Part shown: piece after piece, positions 7,186 through 17,684 of the stretch
Layout of the letters: every line of letters begins with the position of its first letter
Numbering within the stretch: position 1 is the first letter of the stretch
NCBI GenBank assembly: GCA_026390575.1
Contig: JAPLFR010000011.1
Location: forward strand, 27,211 to 91,210
Length of the DNA stretch: 64,000 nucleotides
Reading direction: 5' to 3'
Origin: Ignavibacteriales bacterium
GTDB taxonomy: Bacteria; Bacteroidota; Ignavibacteria; UBA10030
Made by a program: the position numbers and the translations under genes
Notes under the pieces: model-generated
What the model saw: only the letters and a program-made list of their open reading frames with translations
What the model was told of the DNA's origin: nothing
Database searches by the model: none

Positions 7186-10100
7186 ATGTTATCGGATAAA
7201 TACCGAATTCTTGTTTATGTTGTCTTACTATTTACGCTGACGGTAAATTTTGTTTTAGCAGGGACGACAGGAAAAATTGCTGGCAGAGTTATGGATAAAG
7301 AAACTGGTGAACCATTGATAGGCGTTAATGTCGTTATTAAGGGTTCATCTCTTGGAGCGGCCACAGATATTGACGGCTATTTTGCAATTCTCAATATTCC
7401 ACCTGGTGTACATACTGTTGTAGCTAGTATGGTCGGTTACTCCTTGGTAACTGTGAACGAAGTGCGTGTCCTTATTGATCAGACTACGCCAGTTGATATC
7501 CAAATGGCTCCACAATCAATTGAAGCCTCTGCTGTAGATATAGTTGCAGAAAGAAACGTTATAAAGAAAGACGTTTCTACAAGCGTATCTTCAGTACAGA
7601 CGGAAGAAATTCAAGCCCTTCCTGTTTCTTCGGTTAATCAGATTGTGGGTTTGCAAGCTGGAGTTGAGGATGGCATGATGATTAGAGGTGGTACTTCAGA
7701 CCAATTACTTCTGCAGATTGATGGTATTACTCAACGTGATCCAAGAGACAACACTCCTATTTCTACAGTTGCATTAACTTCAATTCAGGAAGTTTCAATT
7801 GAAAAAGGAGGCTTCAATGCAGAATATGGACAAGTCCAATCGGGTATTATAAATATTGTCGGCAAGGAGGGAAACGCCTCTAAATATTCTGCCGCTGCAC
7901 AAGTCAGATATAGCCCACCAGGTCCTAAAAATTTTGGAATATCTTTCTTCGATCCTAATTCTGTATGGAACAAAGCCTATTTGGATCCTGCGGTTTGTTG
8001 GACGGGAACAGATAATGGTAGTTGGGATTATTATACACAGAGACAATATCTTCCGTTTGAAGGTTGGAATGCTGTTTCCCAAAGACTGTTAAAGGATGAT
8101 AATCCGTATAATGATCTTTCTCCTGCTGCGGCTCAACGTGTATGGGAATGGGAACATAGAAGAAGACCACAAACAGATCAACCCGATTATAATATTGATG
8201 CAAGTTTTGGCGGCCCTGTTCCGTTTATTAGTTCATCATTAGGTGATTTACGATTCTTTACAAGTTATACATTGAATAGAGAAATGTCATTTGTTCCGCT
8301 TACCCGTGATGATTACAAAGAGTATAACTGGTCGATTAAGGTAAATTCAGATATTAGTAAAGATATGAAATTGATGCTCACAGCTAACACGGGTAGTTTT
8401 TATACTTCTGCTAAGAATATAGAAGGGGACATTTTCCATAACCCTACTGATTATTTCCATTCACCATTTTCAATTGCACAAACTTTTGTCGACCGCGACG
8501 GCCAATTTTATTCTAATGGGTATTACAGCGATGTTCAAGTAAAAAATCTCACATTAGGAGCAAAATTTACTCATGTTATTACTCCTACAACATTTTATGA
8601 AGTAAGTATAGAAAATGTAAATCGTTACTACACTACCGGTCCCGTCGCTGGAAGGAATCAACTTAAGTATATTGACCCAACGGATCTTGCTAAATATAAT
8701 CAATATGGAGAAGATAGTGTAACGGTAATACGGCTAGATTATAACGGGGATCCTAATCTTGTCTACATAGGGGATCCGGCCGCGCGTCATGAAGTAGTTC
8801 CTGGTTATTGGGTAAGTGAAGTTCCAATGGGATATAGCTCCAAAAATGATAATTCTCCAATATCAGGTATGTTTTTGGGAGGTCATTCAGGTGAAGATCT
8901 TGATTCCAGTATTGTTAGATCTTATAAAGCAAAATTTGACTTAACGAGTCAAGTGAACAAATCTAATATGGTTAAGTTTGGCGTTGAATTTAATTCATAC
9001 GATCTGAAATTAAATTACGCATTTGTTGCTCCTGGTTACGGTAGTCGTAACGCTGTTAATACGGAGTGGAAACCTTATCAATTTGCTGCATATTTGCAGG
9101 ATAAGATAGAAATGTACGGGTTTATTGCCAATGTTGGCTTAAGGATGGATGTCAGTAATCCAAATACAGACTGGGTAGTTGTTGATCCATTTGATAAATC
9201 TTATTATTCGAGTGATTACAATGCGAATGCTGATTATCCGAAACAAAAAGCCTCTGTAAATGTTTCCTTCAGTCCGCGTTTAGGTATATCGCATCCGATT
9301 ACAGAAAATTCAAAATTGTATTTTAATTACGGGCACTTTTTACAATTGCCTGCATACCAAGAAGTATTGAGACTTGGTCGAGGAGCGAACGGCAGTTTAT
9401 CAAATTCAGGTGACCCTAACTTAATTCCGGCAAAGACAATTGCGTATGAATTAGGCTATGATCATGTTCTTTTCGATTATTACTTATTACAAATTCAGGC
9501 CTATTATAGAGATATCTCAGATGTTCAAGCATATACTCAGTATACAAGTGATCTCAAAGGTATTGGCTATTATAAAGCTACGAATAACAGATATGCGGAT
9601 ATCCGAGGTTTTGAATTAACATTTAGAAAATCCGAGGGTGATTGGGTACGAGGTTTTGTAACGTATACGTATGAAGTTAGTACCAATGGTGCATTTGGAG
9701 CAGCCGCTATCAATGATGACCCGGCTGTGCAAAGGCAGCTAGACCAGACTACTCAAAGCTTATATCAACAAAAACCGATTCCTCAACCACATGCACGAGC
9801 AAGTGTTACATTTTTAACACCTAAAAATTTAGGACCTGATATCTTAGGGCTTAAACCTTTAGATAATTGGTCACTTAATATTTTGGCAGATTGGCGTGCT
9901 GGCTCGTGGCTTAATTATAATCCCAAGGGAGCGCAGGAATATTTAAATATTCCCAACGTTCAATTAGCGGATTATTTTAATATTGACCTTCGGCTAAATA
10001 AGTCGTTTAATTTCAAAAACATTAATTTGATGGTTTTCATAGATGTAAGAAATTTATTTAATATTAGGAGATTATCTGGAGTAGGTTACTATTATGGCTT

Positions 10101-10476
10101 CGATCAGCAATTTTATTATCAATCGTTGCATCTGCCAGAAAGCACTGCGTATGACAATATTCCGGGTGATGATCGAATAAACGATTATCGGAAAGACGGT
10201 GTTGCTTTCCAACCAATAGAACAAGCCGGTAATGTGTATTCAATCGATCCTAATAGTATCCATTATACCGCGAGTGGACAGTCTGCAATATATTATAACA
10301 CACCGACTAAACAATACTTGAGATATGTGAATAATAGTTGGTCAGAAGTGCCGAGCGGTGAGATGAAACAAATCTTGGATGATAAAGCATATATTGATAT
10401 GCCAAATATTACATCGTCTGCTTTTTTAGATCCGAGGCAGATTTTCTTCGGAATAAATATTTCATTTAATTTTTAA
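7186..10476 (+). CDS. TonB-dependent outer-membrane receptor with carboxypeptidase-like N-terminal domain
   Basis: The 1096-residue protein has a signal peptide (1-25). A carboxypeptidase-regulatory-like beta-sandwich follows (about 28-110, 'AGRVMDKETGEPLIGVNVVIKG', in pieces), then a plug domain (about 125-225, 'IRGGTSDQLLLQIDGI', 'EKGGFNAEYGQVQSGIINIV'). A long beta-barrel ends in an aromatic terminal strand ('FFGINISFNF'). A good ribosome site (AAAGGAG) lies 8 bases before the ATG. This is the architecture of SusC-like importers, which take up oligosaccharides using the TonB/ExbBD proton-motive system, but no SusD homologue follows. It is the first gene after the sigma-54 promoter and is followed 16 bases later by a secreted protein. 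Inferred substrate: beta-glucan fragments, from the cellulase and phosphorylase downstream. Confidence 0.9.
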   Translation: MLSDKYRILVYVVLLFTLTVNFVLAGTTGKIAGRVMDKETGEPLIGVNVVIKGSSLGAATDIDGYFAILNIPPGVHTVVASMVGYSLVTVNEVRVLIDQTTPVDIQMAPQSIEASAVDIVAERNVIKKDVSTSVSSVQTEEIQALPVSSVNQIVGLQAGVEDGMMIRGGTSDQLLLQIDGITQRDPRDNTPISTVALTSIQEVSIEKGGFNAEYGQVQSGIINIVGKEGNASKYSAAAQVRYSPPGPKNFGISFFDPNSVWNKAYLDPAVCWTGTDNGSWDYYTQRQYLPFEGWNAVSQRLLKDDNPYNDLSPAAAQRVWEWEHRRRPQTDQPDYNIDASFGGPVPFISSSLGDLRFFTSYTLNREMSFVPLTRDDYKEYNWSIKVNSDISKDMKLMLTANTGSFYTSAKNIEGDIFHNPTDYFHSPFSIAQTFVDRDGQFYSNGYYSDVQVKNLTLGAKFTHVITPTTFYEVSIENVNRYYTTGPVAGRNQLKYIDPTDLAKYNQYGEDSVTVIRLDYNGDPNLVYIGDPAARHEVVPGYWVSEVPMGYSSKNDNSPISGMFLGGHSGEDLDSSIVRSYKAKFDLTSQVNKSNMVKFGVEFNSYDLKLNYAFVAPGYGSRNAVNTEWKPYQFAAYLQDKIEMYGFIANVGLRMDVSNPNTDWVVVDPFDKSYYSSDYNANADYPKQKASVNVSFSPRLGISHPITENSKLYFNYGHFLQLPAYQEVLRLGRGANGSLSNSGDPNLIPAKTIAYELGYDHVLFDYYLLQIQAYYRDISDVQAYTQYTSDLKGIGYYKATNNRYADIRGFELTFRKSEGDWVRGFVTYTYEVSTNGAFGAAAINDDPAVQRQLDQTTQSLYQQKPIPQPHARASVTFLTPKNLGPDILGLKPLDNWSLNILADWRAGSWLNYNPKGAQEYLNIPNVQLADYFNIDLRLNKSFNFKNINLMVFIDVRNLFNIRRLSGVGYYYGFDQQFYYQSLHLPESTAYDNIPGDDRINDYRKDGVAFQPIEQAGNVYSIDPNSIHYTASGQSAIYYNTPTKQYLRYVNNSWSEVPSGEMKQILDDKAYIDMPNITSSAFLDPRQIFFGINISFNF

Positions 10477-10492
10477 ATAAGGAATTACGATA

Positions 10493-13252
10493 ATGAGAGG
10501 TGATAATAACATGGTGAGAAATTACATGAGAAAAATTGCAATTGTTATATCTCTTTTCTCTCTATTGACAATTGTAAATTTTCAGCGGGTCCATGCACAA
10601 GTCGTGGGGACGGAACCACAGGTCATAAAATGGTTGTCGGCAAGTGCATTACGTTCTTGGTTCTCGAATTTGGGATCAGAAATTGAATATGGAAGACGGG
10701 ACAGGGCAACATACCAGAATGTGGATCAGATTGATGGATTATGTTGGCCTAATGAATATAGTATAAGAATGAAGGGTATAAAGGTCGGAAAATCACTGTG
10801 GATTGGTACAACAGATTTTGCTGATCCGATTTCAAATACTACATATCCACATAAAGTCGTTTGCATGGGTGGAAGGATGATAGTATCAGGAACAGAGGTT
10901 TTTTCAGATGAATTAAGTCTCATAGGTACATTACCACATCCCAATGTATATGTAGATGATGCACGCGCTTCCGCGCGCGATTATGATGATGTTCTTGATA
11001 AAGAAGATAATGCTCAGGTTGCAGACAGAGTAATGATGAATAGATTTCATACAAGTATTGGAGTTTCTGTAACAAGGAAAGTATTGGCTTTTTCACAACA
11101 GTACAACGATAACTATTATATTTATGAATATACATTTAAAAACACGGGTATTATTGATGGAAGCGGACAGAAAAAATTAGATAAAACTCTTACAGGAGTT
11201 TATTTTTATTTGCAAAACCGGTTAGCCTACTCTGGTATGTCGGTAAGTGCAACGGGCGCTTATTTCTGGCTTTCAGGTGGTAATTGGGGAAGAAATACAA
11301 TAAATGATGTAATTAGAAAAGATGGCCCTACCCCTGGCGAATTCAGAGCTGATTTTTCGTATTGGGGACCGTTGTCAACGACTGCTTTTGGAAGCCCATC
11401 AGCAGATATAGGGGGGCCTGGGCCGAATGCGACAGCTGTAACTCAATTAGGAGCTACTGATTTCGGGGGTATGGTTGTATTGCATGCCGATAAAGCACCT
11501 AATGACCCAACGGATGACATAACACAACCAACAACAACGAAGTTTGTAGGATCAGACAATGGTATTGATTTACAACCAAGTCAATATAACCAGCTTTTGA
11601 TGGATCAAAAATATACGATATATATGGCAGGAGGCCACTACGCTCAAACTCAGGCAGATCAAGTAGGAAAAGATGCGAATGGGTGGCCAACTAATTATGC
11701 AAATACTTGGGGAAATGATGCGGGTGGATACAAGTCTACTCAAGGTTTTGGACCATATACACTTGCGCCTGGAGATAGCATACGTATTGTGGTAGCAGAA
11801 TGTGTTGCAGGTATAAGCTGGAATAAAGCATGCGAAGTTGCAAAAAACTGGTTTGCGGTTAGGAATAGTACTTCTAATCCTCAATTAGTTCTGCCTGCAG
11901 GATACAAAAATGGAGCGGTTACAACAGATGCTAATGAATATAAAAATGCCTGGGTGTTTTCTGGTAAAGACTCTTTGTTTCAGACTTTTAGAAGAGCGAT
12001 AGCAAATTATAATAGTAACTATGCAATACCCCAGCCGCCACCGCCACCGGATCTTTTTCAAGTTAATTCGGGCGGTGATCGAATAAAGATTAAATGGTCT
12101 AAGAGTGCTGAATCGAGCCCCCATTTTGACGGCTACAGACTCTTTCGAAGCGAAGGCAAAACAGATACAACATACGGAGATCCCATCTTTGAGTGTGGCA
12201 AGAGTACAGGTAACCTTGTAAATTCATTCGATGATCAAAGTGCAAAACGTGGATCTAACTATTATTACTATATTCAATCGAAAGATGACGGATCAACGAA
12301 TCCAGGAGATCCTAGTTTAAATATACCTGCACATGAACCATTGGTAAGCAGCAGATATTTAACGATGACAATGAACCCTGCATATTTAACACGTCCGGCG
12401 GGTGTTGCGCTTACAAATGTAAATACGATTGCTACATATCAAGGCAACGATACTACTACAGATTTTATACTGCCGAAAACTGTCGCAGATTCTACAGGAA
12501 CTGTAGTGAGAGGTTTATCCGTCACGGTAGATGGTGTCAGGCAAATTCCTGCTTTATATACAATAATGGTTAATACCTCACGAATTACATATGTTACTGC
12601 TGGTGCAACAATACTACGACCTGATACATTAAGATTTGTAAAAGCACCGCATGGGACTATTGAAGTGACACTCATCGCTCCCGTTAATCCGCGTGTGAAT
12701 ATGATAATTATAGGAGATAGCATTCATACTAAATTTGGTCTCCCTGAATTCGTGACAGATAGTAAAGGCAATAAGATATACGATGTAAAAGTATCTGACA
12801 TGAGTGGTGAAATTTCATCAGGATTATATACCATAGTTGCAGATACGATAATTTTCACGCAGGTTTACACACGTCGAGATACTTTAACAGTATTGCTTAC
12901 ATCTCAAGTGCAAAGAAATTACTTGCTCTCAGCAATCAGAGTGGTTCCGAATCCTTACAATATAAAAGCGAGGAATATTCAATATGGACAGAATGATCCC
13001 ACTTCTATAGATAAACTAGGATTTTACAATCTTCCACCTGTTTGCAGAATAAAAATATACACTGAATTAGGTGATTTAATCGCAACCATAGACCATACCA
13101 ATGGTAGTGGCGACGATTATTGGTATTCACTAACATCTTCAAGACAAGTTGTCGCCAGTGGCTTATATATAGCTTATATTGAAGTTACTGAAGATTCCCA
13201 AAATTATAGGAAAGGCGACAATATTTTTAAGAAATTTATTATCATAAGATGA
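10493..13252 (+). CDS. Large exported protein with a fibronectin-III-like domain and a C-terminal sorting-like domain
   Basis: The 919-residue protein starts at the ATG following AAGGA; other ATGs at 10511 and 10526 would give a tighter signal peptide ('IVISLFSLLTIVNFQRVHAQ'). The N-terminal ~500 residues match no domain I can name. A proline run ('PQPPPPPDLF') precedes an Fn3-like module (about 520-605, 'IKIKWSKSAESS', 'DGYRLFRS'). The last ~100 residues ('IRVVPNPYN', 'GLYIAYIEV') resemble the beta-sandwich of sorting or FlgD-like domains. Similar large proteins commonly follow TonB receptors in Ignavibacteria-like genomes. Its position immediately after the receptor is where SusD would stand, so a surface partner of the receptor is a fair guess, not shown by homology. 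Confidence 0.7.
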   Translation: MRGDNNMVRNYMRKIAIVISLFSLLTIVNFQRVHAQVVGTEPQVIKWLSASALRSWFSNLGSEIEYGRRDRATYQNVDQIDGLCWPNEYSIRMKGIKVGKSLWIGTTDFADPISNTTYPHKVVCMGGRMIVSGTEVFSDELSLIGTLPHPNVYVDDARASARDYDDVLDKEDNAQVADRVMMNRFHTSIGVSVTRKVLAFSQQYNDNYYIYEYTFKNTGIIDGSGQKKLDKTLTGVYFYLQNRLAYSGMSVSATGAYFWLSGGNWGRNTINDVIRKDGPTPGEFRADFSYWGPLSTTAFGSPSADIGGPGPNATAVTQLGATDFGGMVVLHADKAPNDPTDDITQPTTTKFVGSDNGIDLQPSQYNQLLMDQKYTIYMAGGHYAQTQADQVGKDANGWPTNYANTWGNDAGGYKSTQGFGPYTLAPGDSIRIVVAECVAGISWNKACEVAKNWFAVRNSTSNPQLVLPAGYKNGAVTTDANEYKNAWVFSGKDSLFQTFRRAIANYNSNYAIPQPPPPPDLFQVNSGGDRIKIKWSKSAESSPHFDGYRLFRSEGKTDTTYGDPIFECGKSTGNLVNSFDDQSAKRGSNYYYYIQSKDDGSTNPGDPSLNIPAHEPLVSSRYLTMTMNPAYLTRPAGVALTNVNTIATYQGNDTTTDFILPKTVADSTGTVVRGLSVTVDGVRQIPALYTIMVNTSRITYVTAGATILRPDTLRFVKAPHGTIEVTLIAPVNPRVNMIIIGDSIHTKFGLPEFVTDSKGNKIYDVKVSDMSGEISSGLYTIVADTIIFTQVYTRRDTLTVLLTSQVQRNYLLSAIRVVPNPYNIKARNIQYGQNDPTSIDKLGFYNLPPVCRIKIYTELGDLIATIDHTNGSGDDYWYSLTSSRQVVASGLYIAYIEVTEDSQNYRKGDNIFKKFIIIR

Positions 13253-13298
13253 TTATACCCATCTATACGAGAATGTATATCGAATAGGAGATTAAAAC

Positions 13299-14297
13299 GT
13301 GAAGCGAATACAAAATACATGCTTGGCTTTAATAATAACGGCGTTATGTGCGACCATGTCCTTCAGTCAGATAAAATTGGCTCAGACAGGATTTAATTTT
13401 TTGAGTGTATCCTCTGATGCGAGATCAAGCGGGATAGGCGGCGCTGTAAATTCATTCTCAGGATTCTCGGGCGCGATGTCCTATAATCCGGCTTCTATGG
13501 CTGAAATGCCAACGTTACTCAGCGCTACTTTTAGCATGAATAAATGGATAGCTGATATCAATTACTTATCGGCCAGTGTAATACTATCACCAGCTTCTGG
13601 AGATTATGGTACGGTTGGTCTAAGTGTACAAACCGTTGATTACGGAGACGTTGAAGGGACAATGGTTGATAGAAATAATCCGAATGGATATTTTGACACT
13701 GGTATTATAAACCCTACTGCTCTTGCGGTAGGACTTGGTTATTCTAAAATGATCAGTAAGCAATTTGGCCTTGGCGCTCGAATCAAATATGCATATCAAT
13801 CGCTGGGTGAAAGTACGTTTTTTGACAATACTTCAGCGGATGTTACGACAAAGAAAAATAAAGCTGATGCAATTGCCTATGATTTTGGAACGATCTATAA
13901 GACGGGTATTAAAAGCATCGCATTTGGAATGTCTGTGACGAACTTTTCACAAGAGATCAAATTTGAAAGTGAAGGTTTTCAGCTTCCTTTGCTTTTCACC
14001 TTCGGTGTTTCAGCCAATCTTTTTGATCTCATCAACCTCCCGCAATCTAATCAAGAGTTCATGATAGCTGTTGACTGGACTCATCCAAGATCACATCCGG
14101 AACAAATAAAAATTGGAGCGGAATATAAATTTATGAATTTACTTTCTCTGAGAGGTGGATACGTCGGTGGCAATGATGAAAATAAATTCACCTATGGAGT
14201 TGGCATTTCTTCTTTCGGTTTTGCAATTGATTATTCATATACTCCGTTTGGAGTATTTGGTAATGTTCAGCAAGTCACAGCATGTGTCTCATTGTAA
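13299..14297 (+). CDS. PorV/PorQ-family outer-membrane barrel protein
   Basis: The 332-residue protein has a GTG start preceded by AATAGGAG and a signal peptide ending near 'ATMSFSQ'. The N-terminal pattern 'GFNFLSVSSDARSSGIGGA' followed by 'AMSYNPASMA' is typical of the PorV/PorQ family. That family is FadL-like 14-stranded barrels, which in type IX secretion deliver cargo to the attachment complex. It sits in the TonB-receptor operon, 46 bases after the large secreted protein. Dedicated PorV-like paralogues are often linked to particular cargo in this lineage; that link is inference. It may instead be a simple hydrophobic-substrate channel. Confidence 0.8.
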   Translation: MKRIQNTCLALIITALCATMSFSQIKLAQTGFNFLSVSSDARSSGIGGAVNSFSGFSGAMSYNPASMAEMPTLLSATFSMNKWIADINYLSASVILSPASGDYGTVGLSVQTVDYGDVEGTMVDRNNPNGYFDTGIINPTALAVGLGYSKMISKQFGLGARIKYAYQSLGESTFFDNTSADVTTKKNKADAIAYDFGTIYKTGIKSIAFGMSVTNFSQEIKFESEGFQLPLLFTFGVSANLFDLINLPQSNQEFMIAVDWTHPRSHPEQIKIGAEYKFMNLLSLRGGYVGGNDENKFTYGVGISSFGFAIDYSYTPFGVFGNVQQVTACVSL

Positions 14298-14315
14298 AAT
14301 GTATAAGGGTAAATT

Positions 14316-15698
14316 ATGAAAAATGAAAAATTAAAACAAAGAACTTTTGCAAAGGGATTTATTGCACCGTGGTCGATCTTCTTTGCATGGTGTATTTTTA
14401 TTATACCAGTACTATTTAACGCTTGCGAATACAAGAACAAGCCTGGAATTATATATGATCCCTCAATGGTTATGGATACTACTGGCAAGCCAACCATTAC
14501 CGGCTTTACACCGGCAGCCGGTGCATTCGCGGGAGTTAGAGAAATTCAAATTAACGGTTCTAATTTAGGATTAAAAAATGGTACGGATACAGATTGGGTT
14601 TTTGTTGGTGGAGTGAGCCCATTAATCAAAGAAATACATGACTCATATATAACGATCTATAGACCAAAATTAGCAAACGATCATTATAATATACCTATTT
14701 CTGTAAGTGTTACAAACATGAAAATGCCGACAGAATCTTCCAGCGCCAGTTATTACGTTGAATCTCCGGGCACTATTACAGGTGATTATTCCAGCAATTC
14801 CGGTGCTTCTACAATGTTGACAGCAACTGAGTTTGATAAGAATGAAAATATTTATGTAATGAGTGTAGGTAAAAATTTATATAAAACCGATTCTGCAGGT
14901 GTTACACGAACGACAATATTAAATTCACAAAACATGGTACCGTCTGAATATGCGTCGATCACCACTATAGCTTTTGGCCCGGGTTCTAAAGATAAAAATC
15001 TCTTTATTGCAGATGGTAAAAGCAACATTGGACGCATTGATGTTTATGATACGTTAAATAGAACCGGTACTAAATCTCCATCGCCAGTTAAGTTAATCAC
15101 ACCTGCACCGGTGAGCGGACTGGACTTTGATGAAAATGGTAATATGTACGTCGCCGGCAATGCAAATCTTTATATCGCCGATACCTCGGTTGGCAACAGT
15201 ACTGCTCCAACGTTTAATACGATTTCAGGTTATGCAGGTGTAACCAACTTAATAAAAATTCGCATAATTAAGGAATCAGGCAGCCAATATATTTATTATG
15301 CTGATTCTCTGCATGTTTGGAAAAGTCAAATATCGGGTAGTGCGTTGGTTAGCACTTCATCATTGGTTGACTTAAATACTCATCCCGAGTTAACCGGCTG
15401 CAAACTCAGTTCATTTGAAGTTGATATAAATGGCTCCCTTTTCCTTTGTCTAAAGAATCATCCAAAGTATTCCTTATTTTTTAGAGAAATTGATGGTTCA
15501 ATAACTCCATTTTATTACGATCAAACTATTTTACCAAAAACTGTTGAAAGGATAGTTTGGGGCTATAGAAAGAATCTCTATCTCATAAGCGGCTCATTAC
15601 AGACTGTACCTGGTACATACGACGCTGGCAGAATATATAGATTGGTCATGGATAGGTATGGTGCGCCATACAATGGCCGGAAATTTATAAAAAAATAA
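14316..15698 (+). CDS. IPT/TIG-domain lipoprotein with beta-propeller-like repeats
   Basis: The 460-residue protein carries a long N-terminal region ending in the lipobox 'LFNAC', so Cys37 is probably lipidated. A TIG/IPT immunoglobulin-like domain follows (about 55-145, 'PTITGFTPAAGAFAG', 'IQINGSNLG'). Then come repeated 'FDENGNMYVAGN'-like strands of an NHL/SMP-30-type propeller. TIG plus NHL lipoproteins are common surface glycan-binding components of Bacteroidota utilisation loci (SusE/F-like or SGBP-like); this is family knowledge, and glycan binding here is inference. Its start is 18 bases after the PorV-like gene, and it is the last gene before a 240-base gap. Confidence 0.75.
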   Translation: MKNEKLKQRTFAKGFIAPWSIFFAWCIFIIPVLFNACEYKNKPGIIYDPSMVMDTTGKPTITGFTPAAGAFAGVREIQINGSNLGLKNGTDTDWVFVGGVSPLIKEIHDSYITIYRPKLANDHYNIPISVSVTNMKMPTESSSASYYVESPGTITGDYSSNSGASTMLTATEFDKNENIYVMSVGKNLYKTDSAGVTRTTILNSQNMVPSEYASITTIAFGPGSKDKNLFIADGKSNIGRIDVYDTLNRTGTKSPSPVKLITPAPVSGLDFDENGNMYVAGNANLYIADTSVGNSTAPTFNTISGYAGVTNLIKIRIIKESGSQYIYYADSLHVWKSQISGSALVSTSSLVDLNTHPELTGCKLSSFEVDINGSLFLCLKNHPKYSLFFREIDGSITPFYYDQTILPKTVERIVWGYRKNLYLISGSLQTVPGTYDAGRIYRLVMDRYGAPYNGRKFIKK

Positions 15699-15787
15699 AA
15701 AAACCATTGACTTATATAAAATGTATTGTTAATGTACAGTCAAGCAAGTCACTAATCCAGTGAGCGAAGGTAATTATTTATATTAAG

Positions 15788-15847
15788 GAAAGGAGGTTCC
15801 CCGAAAATATTCAATCAACAATACAATGTACTAGATGAAAGGAGGTT
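15788..15847 (+). other. Two orphan Shine-Dalgarno-like boxes (11-base direct repeat)
   Basis: GAAAGGAGGTT occurs at 15788-15798 and again at 15837-15847, in the gap before the CBM9 gene. Neither is followed by a start codon at usual spacing with an open frame of useful length. They could be leftovers of small genes, part of a structured leader, or sites that engage ribosomes without translation. A weak TTGACT-N17-TAATGT element (15707-15735) lies upstream. Confidence 0.4.
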
Positions 15848-15944
15848 TTTATAGTCAGGGGGAAAGAATGTAATTTTTTAAACGGTCTTTTTTTAGTACT
15901 TGTTTGGTCAAACTATTCACAAATATATGTTTGGAGAAATGAAT

Positions 15945-17657
15945 ATGAAAAATATACTATTACTTCTTCTTAGTCTTGTCTTAATTGCAGGTATAGTTGA
16001 AGCAAAGATAGTTACGAAAGATAATCTGTATCAAATTCCAAAAACAAAAATTGCTCCGGTCATTGATGGACAGGTAGATGCTGTATGGAATACTCTTGAC
16101 TGGAATATGATGCGAAATTACCACACAGACGGTATATGTGATAGCGGTGCTGGCCTTACCGGTCTGAGCAAGATGATGTGGGATGCGAATAATCTTTACA
16201 TTTTGTTCTACACAGTAGACGATGTTGTTGTTGATATTCCATCAAATCCAACTTGGAATCAGGATGGTGTTGAACTCTTTCTTGATGGATCCAATGACAA
16301 GACCGCAGAGACTGCCTTAAAAACTGGTCAGTACCAGTGGAACATCCCTCACTGGCTTAAAGGCCAAGAAGATGGGCATAAATATGTATCATTCACGGGT
16401 GGTGTCGATACAACCGGCATCGAATTTAAAATTTACGATGTACTTGATACAGAAGGTTTCCCAGGATGGCAGCTTGAATTAAAAATTCCTCTTGATGCTT
16501 TAGGCATTGATGGATCTGCAGCTGACAATCAAAAAATTGGGCTGGAATTCCAAATGGATGAAAGTGATAATGGAACTGCACGTGAAAGCGATGCGAAATG
16601 GTGGAGTGACAATGGCAGGTCATGGGCGGATGCATCACTTTGGGGCACCGGTATTCTTAGCACGAGAGAAGTAGATACTGTCCTTCAAATTGTTAAAGCT
16701 TCTACAGCCATAACTCTTGATGGGCTAATGGATGAAGACTATAAAAATTCCAATTCTATTACCATGAATTACTTTAGAGTTGATGGTGCGACAGATGTTT
16801 CAGGAACAGACCCAATGTTCGGTAGCTTCGTAACTGCCTATCCATTGTGGGATGCGAATAATTTTTACCTGTTCTGCGATGTCGTTGATGGTACTGTAAT
16901 AGATGTTCCTACAAATCCGGGTTGGAATCAAGACGCTGTTGAACTTTTCCTTGATGGTGACAATGATCATACACCGGAAACTGCATTACATGGCAATCAA
17001 CACCAGCCTGTCGTCCCGCACTGGCTAAAAGGCCAAGAGGCTGGGCATATGTATTTGATGAATTGGGGAACAATGGACACAACCGGCATTGAAGTCAAAA
17101 TTACTGATCATGATATGAGAGGTAACGATGGCTCCCTTACAGAAGAAGGAAGCGGCTTCAATGTAGAGTTTAAGATTCCTCTTGCAAATTTTGGTGTTGA
17201 TGGCTCGAGTGGAGCTGGTGCGAAATTCGGATTCGAAATTCAACATGATAATGGTAACACAACTGTACGTGATGGCCAGCAAAAATGGTGGAGTCCCAAT
17301 GGCAGGTCGTGGGCAGATGCATCACTTTGGGGCTATTGTCAGTTGAGTGATGAGATTATTAATACTAAAGTGAAGACATCATCGTCTGTTATCAGCAGTT
17401 ATAAACTGGAACAGAACTATCCGAATCCTTTCAACCCTTCCACGAAAATTACTTTTGAGCTTGCAAAGAGCGAGAAAGTAAAGCTTGCAGTTTATAACCT
17501 ATTAGGAGAGCAAGTTGCAGAATTGGTAAATGGAATGATGAGTGCTTCATCTCATACCATTACTTTTAATGCACAGAATCTTGCCAGTGGTATCTATTTC
17601 TATAGATTAGAAGCTGGAAGCACAGTGTTATCAAAGAAGATGATATTACTTAAGTAA
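15945..17657 (+). CDS. Tandem CBM9-like sugar-binding protein with T9SS sorting domain
   Basis: I place the start at the ATG at 15945 because GGAG lies 8 bases upstream and the signal peptide 'MKNILLLLLSLVLIAGIVEA' begins there; an in-frame ATG at 15900 would add 15 unlikely residues. The mature protein holds two similar CBM9/DOMON-like modules of about 210 residues. Each has 'PVIDGQVDAVWNT'- or 'ITLDGLMDEDY'-type openings, 'NPxWNQDxVELFLDG' and 'KWWSxNGRSWADASLWG'. The last ~80 residues are a sorting domain ('EQNYPNPFNPSTKI', 'ASGIYFYRL'). CBM9 binds reducing ends of cellulose and xylan chains, so this is probably a secreted, surface-held glucan-binding protein. The two modules are near-repeats of one another, showing internal duplication. 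A strong terminator follows. Confidence 0.88.
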   Translation: MKNILLLLLSLVLIAGIVEAKIVTKDNLYQIPKTKIAPVIDGQVDAVWNTLDWNMMRNYHTDGICDSGAGLTGLSKMMWDANNLYILFYTVDDVVVDIPSNPTWNQDGVELFLDGSNDKTAETALKTGQYQWNIPHWLKGQEDGHKYVSFTGGVDTTGIEFKIYDVLDTEGFPGWQLELKIPLDALGIDGSAADNQKIGLEFQMDESDNGTARESDAKWWSDNGRSWADASLWGTGILSTREVDTVLQIVKASTAITLDGLMDEDYKNSNSITMNYFRVDGATDVSGTDPMFGSFVTAYPLWDANNFYLFCDVVDGTVIDVPTNPGWNQDAVELFLDGDNDHTPETALHGNQHQPVVPHWLKGQEAGHMYLMNWGTMDTTGIEVKITDHDMRGNDGSLTEEGSGFNVEFKIPLANFGVDGSSGAGAKFGFEIQHDNGNTTVRDGQQKWWSPNGRSWADASLWGYCQLSDEIINTKVKTSSSVISSYKLEQNYPNPFNPSTKITFELAKSEKVKLAVYNLLGEQVAELVNGMMSASSHTITFNAQNLASGIYFYRLEAGSTVLSKKMILLK

Positions 17658-17684
17658 TTAAGTAATATTGAATTGAGGTCTAAG

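Noticed and set aside
15707..15735. TTGACT-N17-TAATGT as a promoter for the CBM9 gene
   Set aside because: The -10 hexamer is poor and the region is AT-rich, so a chance match is likely; mentioned only as a weak candidate.
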